DNA from: Anaerolineae bacterium
GTDB lineage: Bacteria; Chloroflexota; Anaerolineae; Aggregatilineales; Phototrophicaceae
Direction: 5' to 3'
DNA length: 64,000 nucleotides
NCBI GenBank assembly: GCA_022823165.1
Contig: JAJDXR010000062.1
Location: 47,147-111,146 of the forward strand
Shown here: piece by piece, positions 44,875 to 54,079 of the stretch
Layout of the letters: each line of letters opens with the position of its first letter
How positions within the stretch are numbered: the first letter of the stretch is position 1
Translations under genes and position numbers: made by a program
Notes under the pieces: generated by a model
The model's database searches: none
What the model was told of the DNA's origin: nothing
The model's input: only the letters and a program-made list of their open reading frames with translations

Positions 44875-44927
44875 CCGGTTGCCGTTGCCGGCCCCTCTAG
44901 GATAAGGGTCAGCCTGGTATGAGAACA

Positions 44928-44963
44928 GCGAAGGCGAGGCAGTTGTTCAGGTCTCGCCTTCGC
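44928..44963. terminator. Bidirectional terminator between ftsH and the EF-G gene
   Basis: GCGAAGGCGAG (44928-44938) and CTCGCCTTCGC (44953-44963) pair perfectly over 11 bases in the 99-base gap between convergent genes. There is no strong T-run on the plus side. Confidence 0.65.
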
Positions 44964-44973
44964 CGCTTGCAGC

Positions 44974-47040
44974 TTACTGCGCGGCGGCCGCCGCGACTTC
45001 AGCGATAATCTCGTCCTGCACGTAAGCGGGTACGCGGTCGTAGCGGTTGAAATCCATGGTGTAAATGCCGCGCCCGCCGCTCATTGAGCGCAGGTCATTG
45101 CCGTAGCGCAGCATCTCAGCCAGCGGAACTTCAGCGGTAACGACGCTCTTGAAGCCAATCGTGTCCATGCCCTGGACGCGGCCCCGGCGCGTATTCAAGT
45201 CACTCATGACATCGCCCATCATCGTCTCGGGCACGGTGATTCTGACGTCCATAATCGGCTCCAGCAAGACCGGCTTCGCCTTGCGAAAGGCATCGCGGAA
45301 AGCCTCCCGCCCGGCAATTTGAAAGGCGATGTCTTTGGAGTCCACCGGGTGTTCCTTGCCGTCAAATATATTCACCTTCACCCGCTCGACCGGGTAGCCG
45401 GCGATGACGCCATCGGGCAAGACCGCGCGAATGCCCTTCTCGGTGGAGGCGACGAATTGCTGCGAGATGGCCCCGCCGAATATGCTCGACTCGAATTCGA
45501 AGCCTTCGGGCGTCGGCTCCACTTTCAGGTCAACACGGCCGTATTGCCCGGCGCCGCCGGTCTGCTTCTTATGCGTATAGCTCGACTCGGCATTGCTGGT
45601 GATCGTCTCCCGATAGGGTACTTTGGGCATGTGGGTATCGATATTCACGCCCAGCGACTCCGCCCGTTTCAGCGTCACTTCCAGGTGAATCTGCCCCATG
45701 CCTTCCAGTACGGTCTGGCGCGTATCGCCATCTTGCCGCCAGCGCAAGGTCGGGTCCGAGTCGCACAAATTGCTGAGCGTCGGACCCATCTTGGCGCTGT
45801 CAGCCTGCGCCCTCGGCGTCACCGCCAGCATATACAGCGGCGCGGGGAAATCCGGCTTGGCCACACGGATGCCGTCATCCGAATCGACAAAGGTATCGCC
45901 AGTTTTGGTATTGGTCAGCTTGGCCACTACGCCGATATCGCCGGCGTGCAGCTTGTCCACCGGCAGTTGCTCCTTGCCGCGCATGACAAATAGCGAATTG
46001 AAGCGTTCCACGGTACCGCTGTTGCCATTGAGGTTGCGCCCGTCGCTGGAAATCGCGCCCGCAAATATGCGGAAGTAATTCAAGGTGCCGACGAAGCGAT
46101 CGTTGAGCGTCTTGAAGACGTAGGCCGCCAGCGGATCATCATCGCTCTGCGGCGGCTGCAAGACGTCCGGGTCGCCGCCCCGCATGATATTGACGCGGCG
46201 CTCGGCCGGCGACGAGGCGTAGGCAACCAGCGCTTCCAGCAAGGGAACGGCGCCGATATTTTCTGTGGCGGATGTGGCGAACACCGGTACCGTCTTGAGC
46301 TCGGGCGAGCGCGATGCCTTGCGCATGCCCTCGCGGATTTCGTCAAATGACAGCGTTTCCTCTTCAAAGTACTTTTCCAGCAATTCGTCGTCCGCCTCCG
46401 CAGCCGCCTCCATCAATTCCATATTGGCTTCTTCAAGCGCGTCAGCGTATTCAGCCGGCAAGTCAGCCGGCGTCGATCCTTCCTCGTAGTAAGCCTTCCG
46501 CGTCAGCGCGTTGCCCACGCCTTTGAAGTCGGCTTCCGCGCCGATGGGCAGCATCACCGGTATGAACTTGTAGTCCTCAAACTGGCTGCGCAGCTGCTCA
46601 AGCACCTGCTCAAAGTCGGCGTTTTCCCGATCCATCTTGTTGATCACCACGATCACCGGTTGCTCGGTGACGCGGGCGTATTCCCAAGCCAGCTCGGTGC
46701 CGACCTCGACGCCGGACACCGCGTCAACCACCACCACCACCGAATCGGCAACCAGAATGGAATTCTTTAACTCGCCCTGGAAATCAGTGAAGCCGGGCGT
46801 ATCCAGGATGTTGATTTTGACATCGTTGAATTCTACGGGCGCCAAAGTTGTGGAGAGCGACAAGCCGCGCTCGCGTTCCTCATCATCCCAATCCGAGATC
46901 ATATTCTTTTCAGAAATATGTCCCATGCGGGTGGTGGCGCCGGTGCTGTAAAGCAGCGCTTCAACCAGCGAGGTTTTGCCACAACTTTGGTGTCCTACTA
47001 GAGCGACATTTCTGATGTTTTCCGTCTGATACGCTTTCAT
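44974..47040 (-). CDS. fusA: Elongation factor G-like translation GTPase
   Basis: 688 residues from ATG 47040. The G domain has G1 G-H-Q-S-C-G-K-T-S (differing from the common A-G-K-T-T), switch I E-E-R-E-R-G-L-S, G3 D-T-P-G-F and G4 N-K-M-D. Domains II-V follow, including the EF-G domain IV segment T-G-G-A-G-Q-Y-G-R-V (about 500). The G1 wording and the shortened G-prime insertion mark the second EF-G type (FusA2-like) found in several phyla, so it may be a paralogue rather than the main translocase. Confidence 0.88.
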   Translation of the reverse strand: MKAYQTENIRNVALVGHQSCGKTSLVEALLYSTGATTRMGHISEKNMISDWDDEERERGLSLSTTLAPVEFNDVKINILDTPGFTDFQGELKNSILVADSVVVVVDAVSGVEVGTELAWEYARVTEQPVIVVINKMDRENADFEQVLEQLRSQFEDYKFIPVMLPIGAEADFKGVGNALTRKAYYEEGSTPADLPAEYADALEEANMELMEAAAEADDELLEKYFEEETLSFDEIREGMRKASRSPELKTVPVFATSATENIGAVPLLEALVAYASSPAERRVNIMRGGDPDVLQPPQSDDDPLAAYVFKTLNDRFVGTLNYFRIFAGAISSDGRNLNGNSGTVERFNSLFVMRGKEQLPVDKLHAGDIGVVAKLTNTKTGDTFVDSDDGIRVAKPDFPAPLYMLAVTPRAQADSAKMGPTLSNLCDSDPTLRWRQDGDTRQTVLEGMGQIHLEVTLKRAESLGVNIDTHMPKVPYRETITSNAESSYTHKKQTGGAGQYGRVDLKVEPTPEGFEFESSIFGGAISQQFVASTEKGIRAVLPDGVIAGYPVERVKVNIFDGKEHPVDSKDIAFQIAGREAFRDAFRKAKPVLLEPIMDVRITVPETMMGDVMSDLNTRRGRVQGMDTIGFKSVVTAEVPLAEMLRYGNDLRSMSGGRGIYTMDFNRYDRVPAYVQDEIIAEVAAAAAQ

Positions 47041-47566
47041 GTGGGGGTCGCCTCCCATTCAGCGCCTGCCAGGGACACGCGCGCGAACACAATCCGACTC
47101 AAGAGGAGCCGACAATGGGAAGGATTTTATAGGCGCGCAAGCCGATTGTCAAAGTCGCAATTTCAGGGGAGTGTCTATTGTAGTGGATGCGGTTTCCCTT
47201 CGAGCCAAAGAAAAAATCTCCGTGCCGGCGGGCAGTGTCTACGCGCCCCTCAGTGGAACAATGTAAGTCATGCAAACTTCACAGCATTGGGTCAGCCAAG
47301 GCTGACCCCTACAGGGTTCAAAATATATTCGAAAGTTGTAGGGGCGAGCCTTGGCTCGCCCGCACAAACACGAAAAATCGCTATTATGTGATGATGTACC
47401 TATATTCTCATTACTTACTCGCACTTACTTCTGTGTCTCTGTGGTGAATTAACCTGTGCCAAGCTCGGCATTCCAGACATATCCACGCAATTTGACACTC
47501 CCGTTTCAGCATTCGCGCCTGCGCGGCATCCGGCGCTGGGATATTATAGAGAAGCCCTTATGATGA
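47041..47566. other. Intergenic region occupied by a MITE-like element
   Basis: About 525 bases upstream of the EF-G gene (minus) and the SGNH gene (plus). Apart from the 336-bp element at 47167-47502 I see only short promoter-sized flanks. Confidence 0.6.
47167..47502 (-). repeat. MITE-like element, full-length copy
   Basis: A 336-bp element with no ORF of its own. The ends GGGAGTGTC (47167-47175) and GACACTCCC (47494-47502) are exact inverted repeats, and the similarity extends inward to about 23 bases (both ends reach GTGGAT). TTTCAG occurs just outside on the left (47161-47166) and, one base out, on the right (47504-47509), a possible target duplication. Inside are the palindromes GGGTCAGCC-AA-GGCTGACCC (about 47289-47308) and GGGCGAGCC-TT-GGCTCGCCC (about 47342-47361). 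Other copies lie at 23972, 32339 and 58976. Confidence 0.8.
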
Positions 47567-48856
47567 GTGGGCATTCTGATATCCCAATTACACGGGGAAG
47601 CGAACCCCTTGCGTCGAATCGTCAGCAATCTCTTGATCGCATGCGCGGCCATCTTGCTCACCCTGGCCGCGCTGGAGGCATTGGTCCGCCTCGCCGGTTC
47701 AACGGATGCTGACGGGCGTTTCACGTTGCTGAACTTCACCTTGGAAGCGCAAGAACTACCCGTCAACGAGTTGCGCGGACAAGTCGAGGGCTATATCGCC
47801 AACAAAGATATCGCGGTCGTGATATACGATGAGCGAATGGGCTGGAGCTTTCGCCCAAATTCAGTCCGTCAAGATGGCGCATTTACGATTAACAGCGCCG
47901 GCTTTCGTTCGCGACGTGACTTCGATCAGAGCCCGCCGGCGGATACGCTGCGCATCGCCGTTTTCGGCGACTCATTTACAGCCGGCGATGACGTAAGCGA
48001 CGATGAGGTATGGGCTTACCTGCTTGAGCGAGCATTGAACAAAGCCGGCATTCGCTCTGAAGTACTCAACTTCGGCGTCGGCGCCTATGGGATGGGGCAG
48101 GCTTATCTGCGCTGGCGGCATCTGGGCAAAAACTTTACACCGGATATCGTCATTTTTGGTTTGCAGCCGGAGAACCTCAAACGGAATGTGAATGTCTTCA
48201 GGCAATTACTCCATCGGAGTGGACCCGCCTTTTCCAAACCGCGTTTCGCCTTGATCGATGACGAGCTGCAGCTGCTGAATGTACCGACCCTGCCGCCTGA
48301 ACAGTTGATGGACGTATTTGAGAACTTCAGCCAGCACCCGCTTGCGCCCTTCGAATTCTATTATCAGAGCCGCTACCGAGCGGCGCGCTGGTGGACGGCT
48401 AGCCGGCTGATCAGCCTGGCGTTCGAAGCGCTGAGACCAGACGATGATGATCCAGGCATCTATACGCCATGCAGCGAAGGCGGGGAGCTGGGTAAAGCGA
48501 TTGTAGATGCCTTTGCCCAAGATGTACTTGAAGCTGACGCCGAATTCATCGTCTTGCATCTGCCGCTGCAAAGTCATCTGACCCGCTATTTCAGCGACTT
48601 GCCGCGTCCACGCCCTGTGTACGACTTCTTGCTCGACCATAGTCGCGAATCCTATCACTACATCGCGTTTGAGGAGCATCTTCAGCCGATGCACCTGGAT
48701 GACGCCTATTGGAGCGCGACCAAACACTATGGGCCAGGCTTGCACGCGCTGCTGGCGGAGACAGTGGCGCAGCGGATTCTCGACTGTCTGCAAAGCGGCG
48801 CTTGCGCGCTCTCTCGCTTTGACGACCACAGCCCATTTCAGATCGCCGGCCACTGA
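47567..48856 (+). CDS. SGNH/GDSL-hydrolase-like membrane-anchored protein
   Basis: A protein of 429 residues from GTG 47567, or 415 from TTG 47609, which has GGGGAAG at better spacing. A hydrophobic anchor covers about 18-40. The SGNH hydrolase pattern is F-G-D-S-F-T-A-G-D (about 131-139, nucleophile Ser) and N-F-G-V-G-A-Y-G (about 165-172, Gly/Asn). A late H-Y-G-P-G-L-H-A offers the His. Such proteins are esterases or acetyl transfer enzymes acting on cell-surface sugars. The substrate is unknown. Confidence 0.8.
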   Translation: MGILISQLHGEANPLRRIVSNLLIACAAILLTLAALEALVRLAGSTDADGRFTLLNFTLEAQELPVNELRGQVEGYIANKDIAVVIYDERMGWSFRPNSVRQDGAFTINSAGFRSRRDFDQSPPADTLRIAVFGDSFTAGDDVSDDEVWAYLLERALNKAGIRSEVLNFGVGAYGMGQAYLRWRHLGKNFTPDIVIFGLQPENLKRNVNVFRQLLHRSGPAFSKPRFALIDDELQLLNVPTLPPEQLMDVFENFSQHPLAPFEFYYQSRYRAARWWTASRLISLAFEALRPDDDDPGIYTPCSEGGELGKAIVDAFAQDVLEADAEFIVLHLPLQSHLTRYFSDLPRPRPVYDFLLDHSRESYHYIAFEEHLQPMHLDDAYWSATKHYGPGLHALLAETVAQRILDCLQSGACALSRFDDHSPFQIAGH

Positions 48857-48953
48857 ATCCAGCCAGGGCTTCTAGTCAATTTCCAATAGTATCGGCGCGG
48901 CCGCCGTGCTAGAATCTCGCACTACGATGGAGACCAGCAAACGGGAACCAAGA

Positions 48954-51900
48954 ATGACTGCCAATGACTTCCTGTTCCGTGACGGCATTGACGAGATTGA
49001 CCCCGAAGTAGCCGAGCTCATCCGCCACGAAACCGCCCGCCAGCAAGAAAAGCTCATCCTGATCCCGTCTGAGAGCGCCGTGCCCCATGCGGTGCGGCAA
49101 GCCCTCGGCTCTTCATTCCACAATCTCTACGCCGAAGGCTACCCGCTGGAAAACTCGCGCCGGATGACGCCAGCCGAAATTCTCGACTACGACCAGCGCC
49201 TGCCGGAATTCCGCCGCAATGCCGATCAACGCTATTACAAAGGCACGGAATACGCCAATATCGTGGAATCCCTGGCGCGGCGGCGCGCGGCCGAGGTCTT
49301 CCAGGGCAATGGCTTCAACGCTGAGGACCTCTACGTCAACGTGCAGCCGCTCTCCGGCGCGCCCGCCAACAACGCCGTCTATTCGGCCTTGCTCAATGTC
49401 GGCGACACCGTCATGGGCATGGACTTGATCATGGGCGGCCACCTGACGCACGGCAGCCCGGTCAACCGCAGCGGCCTCAATTACAATATCGTCAGTTACA
49501 GCATCAATTCCGACACCGAAGAACTCAATTACGATCAGATGTTGCAGTTGGCGCTGCAGCACAAGCCGCGCCTGATCATCGGCGGTTTCAGCTCTTATCC
49601 CTTCGCCGCCGACTGGCATGAATATCGCAAGATCGCCGATGCGGCCGGCGCCTACTTGCTGGCTGATGTCGCCCACGTCGCCGGCCTGATCGCCGCCGGC
49701 GTCTACCCCAACCCGGTCGGCATTGCCGATGTTGTCAGCTTCACCAGCCATAAAACACTAAATGGACCGCGCGGCGCTGTGCTCATCACCCACCGGCGCG
49801 AGCTGGCGCGCAAATTGGATCGCGCTGTTTTCCCCGGTGAACAAGGCGGGCCGCATATCAACACCATGGCGGGTCTGGCGGTTGCCCTGCGCCTGGCGAC
49901 CACCGAGCAATTCCGCGACTTGCAAGCGGGGACACTGGTCAATGCCAAACGGCTGGCGGCCAAGCTGGCGGCGCGTGGCTTCCGCCTGCCCTATGGTGGC
50001 ACAGACACACACTTGCTGCTGCTCGACTGCAAGTCGATTGTCGGCGCTGACGGGACGAAACTGAGCGGCGACATGGCCGCGCGCATACTTGACCTGGCTG
50101 GCATTGTCGTCAACCGGCAGACGATCCCGGGCGACACGTCGGCGCTGCGCCCCAGCGGCATCCGCCTCGGCGCTACCTGGCTCACGCAGCGCGGCATCAG
50201 CGCCAGTCAAATCGACGAACTCGGCGATATCATCGCTGACGTGCTGGATGCCTGCCTACCCTTCAGCCTGACCGGCCGCGCGCGTCCGCTGCCGCGAGCC
50301 AAAGTCGACTTTGATGTGCTGGCTGCGGCGCAGCGGCGATCGCGCGCCTTGTCCGCCCAGCTCGGCATCGACACCGAGGCCGCGGTCGACGGCTACCCGC
50401 ACTTCTATCAACTGGACGCCGCCGCGGCCGATAGCTGCCTCGACATCAACGTGAGCGGCGCCGCCGCCGCTGACTTCCTGCAGATCGTGCTGAGCAGCGA
50501 TGTCGCCGCGCTCAGCGATGGCGAGCGTCAGCCGACGCGCGTCCTGGAGAAAGACGGCGCCGCCATGGCCAGCGGCAGCGTCGAACGGCTTTCCGAGAGT
50601 GAATTTCGTCTGACGCTGGCCGGCCGGGCGGAGCGCGCCGTCGCCTGGATGCGCAGCCTCAGTGACGGGTATGTGCTATTCGACGAAACAGATATACAGG
50701 CCAAAGTACCGGGACCGGTGGCGGTGCGCGTTCTCGGCGCGGGCGAGCCGGAAATGCTGGCGGAGCGCGCGGGCTATGCCGACAAGACTTACTGCATCGG
50801 CATGAACGGCGCGCTTTATCCGCGCCAACCAGCGGCTGACCTGCCTCAATTTGAAGCGGATATCGCCGCCGTGGACATGCTGCGGGAGACGCCATTACAC
50901 GCGCTGCACCTGGAATTAGGCGCGAAGATGGCGCCCTTCGCCGGCTACGATATGCCGCTCTGGTATCGCTCGGTCAGCGAAGAGCACAGCGCCGTACGCA
51001 AAGACGTCGGCATCTTCGATGTGGCGCACATGGGCGTTTTCGACATCCAGGGCAGTGGCGCCGAGGACTTCCTCGATCAAGTCACCAGCAACGATGTCAA
51101 GCGCCTCAAAGTCGGCAGCTCCCACTACACCTACTTCCTCGATGTCGCCGGCATCCCGCTTGACGACCTGATGATCTATCGCCTGGCTGACGAACACTTC
51201 CTGGTGGTGGTCAACGCTTCCAATAACGACAAGAATTGGCAATGGCTGCAAGCCCTCATCAAGGGCGAGGCCATGATAGATTCGCGCCACCCGGGGCGGC
51301 GTCTATCGGGAACGGATCGCTTCCAATTGCGCGACCTGCGCCTGCGGCAATGGGGCGAAGAACGCCGCGTCGATATTGCGCTGCAAGGCCCGAAAAGCCG
51401 CGACTGTCTGCTCGCGCTGGACGGCGCCGCCGACGACAAGGCGCGTGTCAAGCAGCTGAAATGGGCAGGCGTGACGCAGGTTACGCTCGGCGGCATCGAC
51501 CTGATCGTCTCGCGCACCGGCTATACTGGCGAGCGCGTCGCTTACGAACTATTCGCGCATCCCGATCAAGCGGCGGCGCTCTTCCAGGCCCTGGTCGACG
51601 CCGGCGCGACGCCCTGTGGCCTGGCTGCCCGCGACAGCCTGCGCACCGAAGCCGGCCTGCCGCTTTACGGGCTGGAATTGGCCGGCGAGCTCAATATGAA
51701 TCCGGCCGAGGCCGGCTTTGGCGCCTACGTTAAGCTCTACAAACCCTTCTTCATTGGCAAGTCCGCCTTCATAGCCCATGAAGCGCAGCGCAAATTCCAG
51801 GTCAGCCGCTTCCGCATGGACAACCGCGGCGCGCGCCCCGCCCACTATGGCGACCCTATCGTCAGCCCGCGCGGTCGCGTCGTCGGCAAGGTCACCAGCT

Positions 51901-52097
51901 GCAATATCGACTCGGATGGCTACCAGGTCGGCCAAGCGCTGATGGAAAAGGGCTTTCGCAAAGTAGGAACGCAGTTGGCGCTTTACGCCGGCGCCTCCCG
52001 CGCCAAGACCACCAATCTGGGCAGCCTGTCACTCAGCGAACGCATCAAGGTGCCGGAGCCGGTCACCATCCTGACGCGCTTCCCCCGCCACAAGTAA
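48954..52097 (+). CDS. Fused serine hydroxymethyltransferase / GcvT aminomethyltransferase
   Basis: About 1047 residues from ATG 48954 (ATG 48927 also possible). Residues 1-435 are SHMT (PLP): R-Y-Y-K-G-T-E-Y, then F-T-S-H-K-T-L-N-G-P-R-G with the PLP Lys (about 265). Residues 650-1047 are a GcvT domain: F-A-G-Y-D-M-P-L-W-Y, V-A-H-M-G-V-F-D, G-I-P-L-D-D-L with the family Asp, and T-G-Y-T-G-E-R. The middle (about 440-640) reads like a second, decayed GcvT-type folate domain (V-S-G-A-A-A-A-D-F-L-Q, S-D-V-A-A-L-S-D-G). No stop or shift separates the parts. It could couple serine cleavage and glycine-cleavage C1 transfer to folate. Confidence 0.9.
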   Translation: MTANDFLFRDGIDEIDPEVAELIRHETARQQEKLILIPSESAVPHAVRQALGSSFHNLYAEGYPLENSRRMTPAEILDYDQRLPEFRRNADQRYYKGTEYANIVESLARRRAAEVFQGNGFNAEDLYVNVQPLSGAPANNAVYSALLNVGDTVMGMDLIMGGHLTHGSPVNRSGLNYNIVSYSINSDTEELNYDQMLQLALQHKPRLIIGGFSSYPFAADWHEYRKIADAAGAYLLADVAHVAGLIAAGVYPNPVGIADVVSFTSHKTLNGPRGAVLITHRRELARKLDRAVFPGEQGGPHINTMAGLAVALRLATTEQFRDLQAGTLVNAKRLAAKLAARGFRLPYGGTDTHLLLLDCKSIVGADGTKLSGDMAARILDLAGIVVNRQTIPGDTSALRPSGIRLGATWLTQRGISASQIDELGDIIADVLDACLPFSLTGRARPLPRAKVDFDVLAAAQRRSRALSAQLGIDTEAAVDGYPHFYQLDAAAADSCLDINVSGAAAADFLQIVLSSDVAALSDGERQPTRVLEKDGAAMASGSVERLSESEFRLTLAGRAERAVAWMRSLSDGYVLFDETDIQAKVPGPVAVRVLGAGEPEMLAERAGYADKTYCIGMNGALYPRQPAADLPQFEADIAAVDMLRETPLHALHLELGAKMAPFAGYDMPLWYRSVSEEHSAVRKDVGIFDVAHMGVFDIQGSGAEDFLDQVTSNDVKRLKVGSSHYTYFLDVAGIPLDDLMIYRLADEHFLVVVNASNNDKNWQWLQALIKGEAMIDSRHPGRRLSGTDRFQLRDLRLRQWGEERRVDIALQGPKSRDCLLALDGAADDKARVKQLKWAGVTQVTLGGIDLIVSRTGYTGERVAYELFAHPDQAAALFQALVDAGATPCGLAARDSLRTEAGLPLYGLELAGELNMNPAEAGFGAYVKLYKPFFIGKSAFIAHEAQRKFQVSRFRMDNRGARPAHYGDPIVSPRGRVVGKVTSCNIDSDGYQVGQALMEKGFRKVGTQLALYAGASRAKTTNLGSLSLSERIKVPEPVTILTRFPRHK

Positions 52098-52116
52098 ATC
52101 GCGGCTGATGCGCTAG

Positions 52117-52732
52117 CGCCCGCCCCAGCCCGGCCTTTTCCAGCGCCTGCGCCTGCCGACCATCTCCGGCGATCAAGGGCGCGTCAATATGGTGCAGGGC
52201 TTCATGAGCTTCCTGCTGCGCCCGAATCGACCGCCACCACTTCGAAACCCATCTGCGTCAGCTCGCGCGCGATACGCAAACCGGTGTGGCCGATCCCGAC
52301 CACGATGATATGCCGCTTAAACGTTGATGCCACCGCTGCCTCCCAGGCGCTGCGCCTTTCTTCGCGATTGATAAAGAGCCGCAGAAAATCGGCCGCGCCC
52401 CGCCCCACGATGTACACCGCCAGCAGCGGTTGTATGCACCAAAAGACGATCAGATAAGGCTCGTCCGGCAACTCTATCGAAGCTTCCAGCACCATCAGCG
52501 CCAACATGATATAGGGCATGTCGACCAGCTTCAGCGGGCCATTATCCGAGAAGTCATTATTGAGCGTCATGTAAATATAGCCGCCGACAAAAACTGCCAG
52601 CAGGAAGATGATCAGCGGCTGGCGAAACTCAGGAAATAACGCGGCCGTATCATGCCAGCCGACGCGCAGGATGCGCAGCTGCTTCGATGGCTTGCCAATT
52701 GGCGCCGCTTCAACCAGTTTGTGGCGCGACAC
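52117..52732 (-). pseudogene. Decayed TrkA-N/potassium-channel-like gene
   Basis: The open part (52202-52732, 176 codons) has two or three membrane helices (about 38-58, 68-85, 90-110) and then the start of an NAD-binding RCK domain, V-V-G-I-G-H-T-G-L-R-I-A-R-E-L. It ends at an early stop after V-A-V-D-S-G. Shifting frame near 52216-52222 restores the expected continuation (H-E-A-L-H-H-I-D-A-P-L-I-A-G-D-G-R-Q-A-Q) for about 35 codons to near 52117. There it runs into the end of the SHMT-GcvT gene on the other strand. The rest of the RCK domain is missing. No T-V-G-Y-G-D filter is seen. Frameshift plus truncation indicate a dead gene. Confidence 0.7.
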
Positions 52733-52828
52733 TCGAACTCATGACCCATATCGCAGCGGCGATAATAGCGGGTTTGAGGAAAACCAAGAAAGTGAAATCT
52801 CTGTGTTACCTGGCGCCGCCCAGGGGTT

Positions 52829-53761
52829 TTATATCAGCCCATGCTGCAGCAGGTAAATCAGCAGAGACAAGGTAATCGGGCTAATCACCGTCGTCGCCAT
52901 AATCAGGTTGAGCGCCAAATCCTGGTCGGTCCCAAATTCGTGAGCCAGCACAATGGTCATGACCGCCGTCGGCATGCCGGCCTGCAAAATAAAGGCGAAG
53001 CGCGCCGCGCCTTCCAGGCCAAACAGCGAAGCGAAGAACACCGCCAGCAGCGGCGCCAGCAGTAGACGAATAGCGCTGGCAGTGAAGACCAGCCGCCAGC
53101 CGCTCGGCTGGCCCAGCCCGCCCATCTGCAAGCCCAGCAGAACCAACATCAAGGGGATAGAAGCGTCCGCCAGCAACTGCGATGTGCGGCTCAGCGCCGG
53201 CGGCAGCTCGTCGATGCCCAGCGCCTTGAGCCCGAAAGCCAGCATCAGCGCGTAGACCGAGGGCGTGCGCAAAATGCTGCTCAGCGATTGCAGCATGGAA
53301 GCCTTGCCATTGGACGAGATGTAGACGCCCAACGTATATGCCGTGCTCGAACCAGCCACATAGGCGATGACGGCGTAACTCAACGCCTCAGCGCCAAAGG
53401 CGAAGCTGACGATCGAGATGCCGAAGTTGCCGCCGTTAAAAACAAAGGTCGAGACCAGCGCCGCCGCCCGCTCGGTCGGCTTTATCTTTCCCCAGCGCAG
53501 CGCCAAAAATGCGATAGACGCGACCGTCAGCGCCAGCGCCACCGTCCCGCCATACATACGCAGGAAGTCACCGCCGCTGATGTCGCGCGTATACAGCGCA
53601 TTAAAAGCCAGCGCCGGCGAAAAGACGTGGAACATCATGCGCGATATCATGGCCGGATTGACGTCAAAGCGGCGGCGCAAATACAAGCCGACGCCGGCAA
53701 TCGCCAGCACCGGCGCCAGGTTGTCGATGAAAATGTGGATCAGCTCAATCACAGGGCTCAT
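52829..53761 (-). CDS. AEC-family transporter (auxin efflux carrier type)
   Basis: The 310-residue integral membrane protein has about ten helices in two halves. It opens F-I-D-N-L-A-P-V-L-A-I-A-G-V-G-L-Y-L-R-R and has F-N-G-G-N-F-G-I (about 108-115) and M-P-T-A-V-M-T (about 270), typical of the AEC family of small organic-acid or malate-type carriers. Substrate is unknown. It lies 96 bases downstream of the decayed channel gene on the same strand. Confidence 0.88.
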   Translation of the reverse strand: MSPVIELIHIFIDNLAPVLAIAGVGLYLRRRFDVNPAMISRMMFHVFSPALAFNALYTRDISGGDFLRMYGGTVALALTVASIAFLALRWGKIKPTERAAALVSTFVFNGGNFGISIVSFAFGAEALSYAVIAYVAGSSTAYTLGVYISSNGKASMLQSLSSILRTPSVYALMLAFGLKALGIDELPPALSRTSQLLADASIPLMLVLLGLQMGGLGQPSGWRLVFTASAIRLLLAPLLAVFFASLFGLEGAARFAFILQAGMPTAVMTIVLAHEFGTDQDLALNLIMATTVISPITLSLLIYLLQHGLI

Positions 53762-53850
53762 CCGCTGGGCACGGTCAAATCAGAGCGCATGATACGCAGA
53801 CTGTCCGCTTTGCTCAAGTGCGGCGGTGCCTTCCACGTCGAAATCCGTAG

Positions 53851-53870
53851 GGGCGAGCCTTGGCTCGCCC
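53851..53870. repeat. GC-rich palindrome, unit 1
   Basis: GGGCGAGCCTTGGCTCGCCC, preceded by TCCGTA and followed by GCCGCTCACGTCA. The flanks are shared with the palindrome at 54035, but the inner stem differs. Confidence 0.8.
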
Positions 53871-53892
53871 GCCGCTCACGTCATATTTTCGG

Positions 53893-53932
53893 GCGTGATA
53901 CCGAAGCGGCTGAGCAACTCCACAATAGCGGC
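53893..53932 (-). pseudogene. Remnant of a TIR-gene 3' end
   Basis: On the minus strand this encodes A-I-V-E-L-L-S-R-F-G-I-T-P and then E-N-M-T-stop. The intact gene at 54116 ends A-I-T-E-L-L-T-N-R-F-G-I-T-P-stop. The nucleotide match extends over about 40 bases with one codon-sized gap. The upstream part is replaced by tandem repeats, so only the tail of a former second copy remains. Confidence 0.6.
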
Positions 53933-54034
53933 CCGCCGCCGCAATTTCACCACAGAGGCACAGAGGCACAGAGGCACAGAGAAAACTTGTAATACTCTCA
54001 ACGTGGGTTGCCCGCTCCACGTCGCAATCTGTAG

Positions 54035-54055
54035 GGGCGACCCACCGGGTCGCCC
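54035..54055. repeat. GC-rich palindrome, unit 2
   Basis: GGGCGACCC-ACC-GGGTCGCCC, preceded by CTGTAG and followed by ACCGCTCACGTCA. It aligns with unit 1, with compensating changes in both stem arms. Confidence 0.8.
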
Positions 54056-54079
54056 ACCGCTCACGTCACGTACATTTTC

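Noticed and set aside
53930..53990. Tandem AGGCACAG units considered as a CRISPR array
   Set aside because: The units are contiguous 9-base repeats without spacers; this is a simple tandem repeat also seen inside the MITE-like element.
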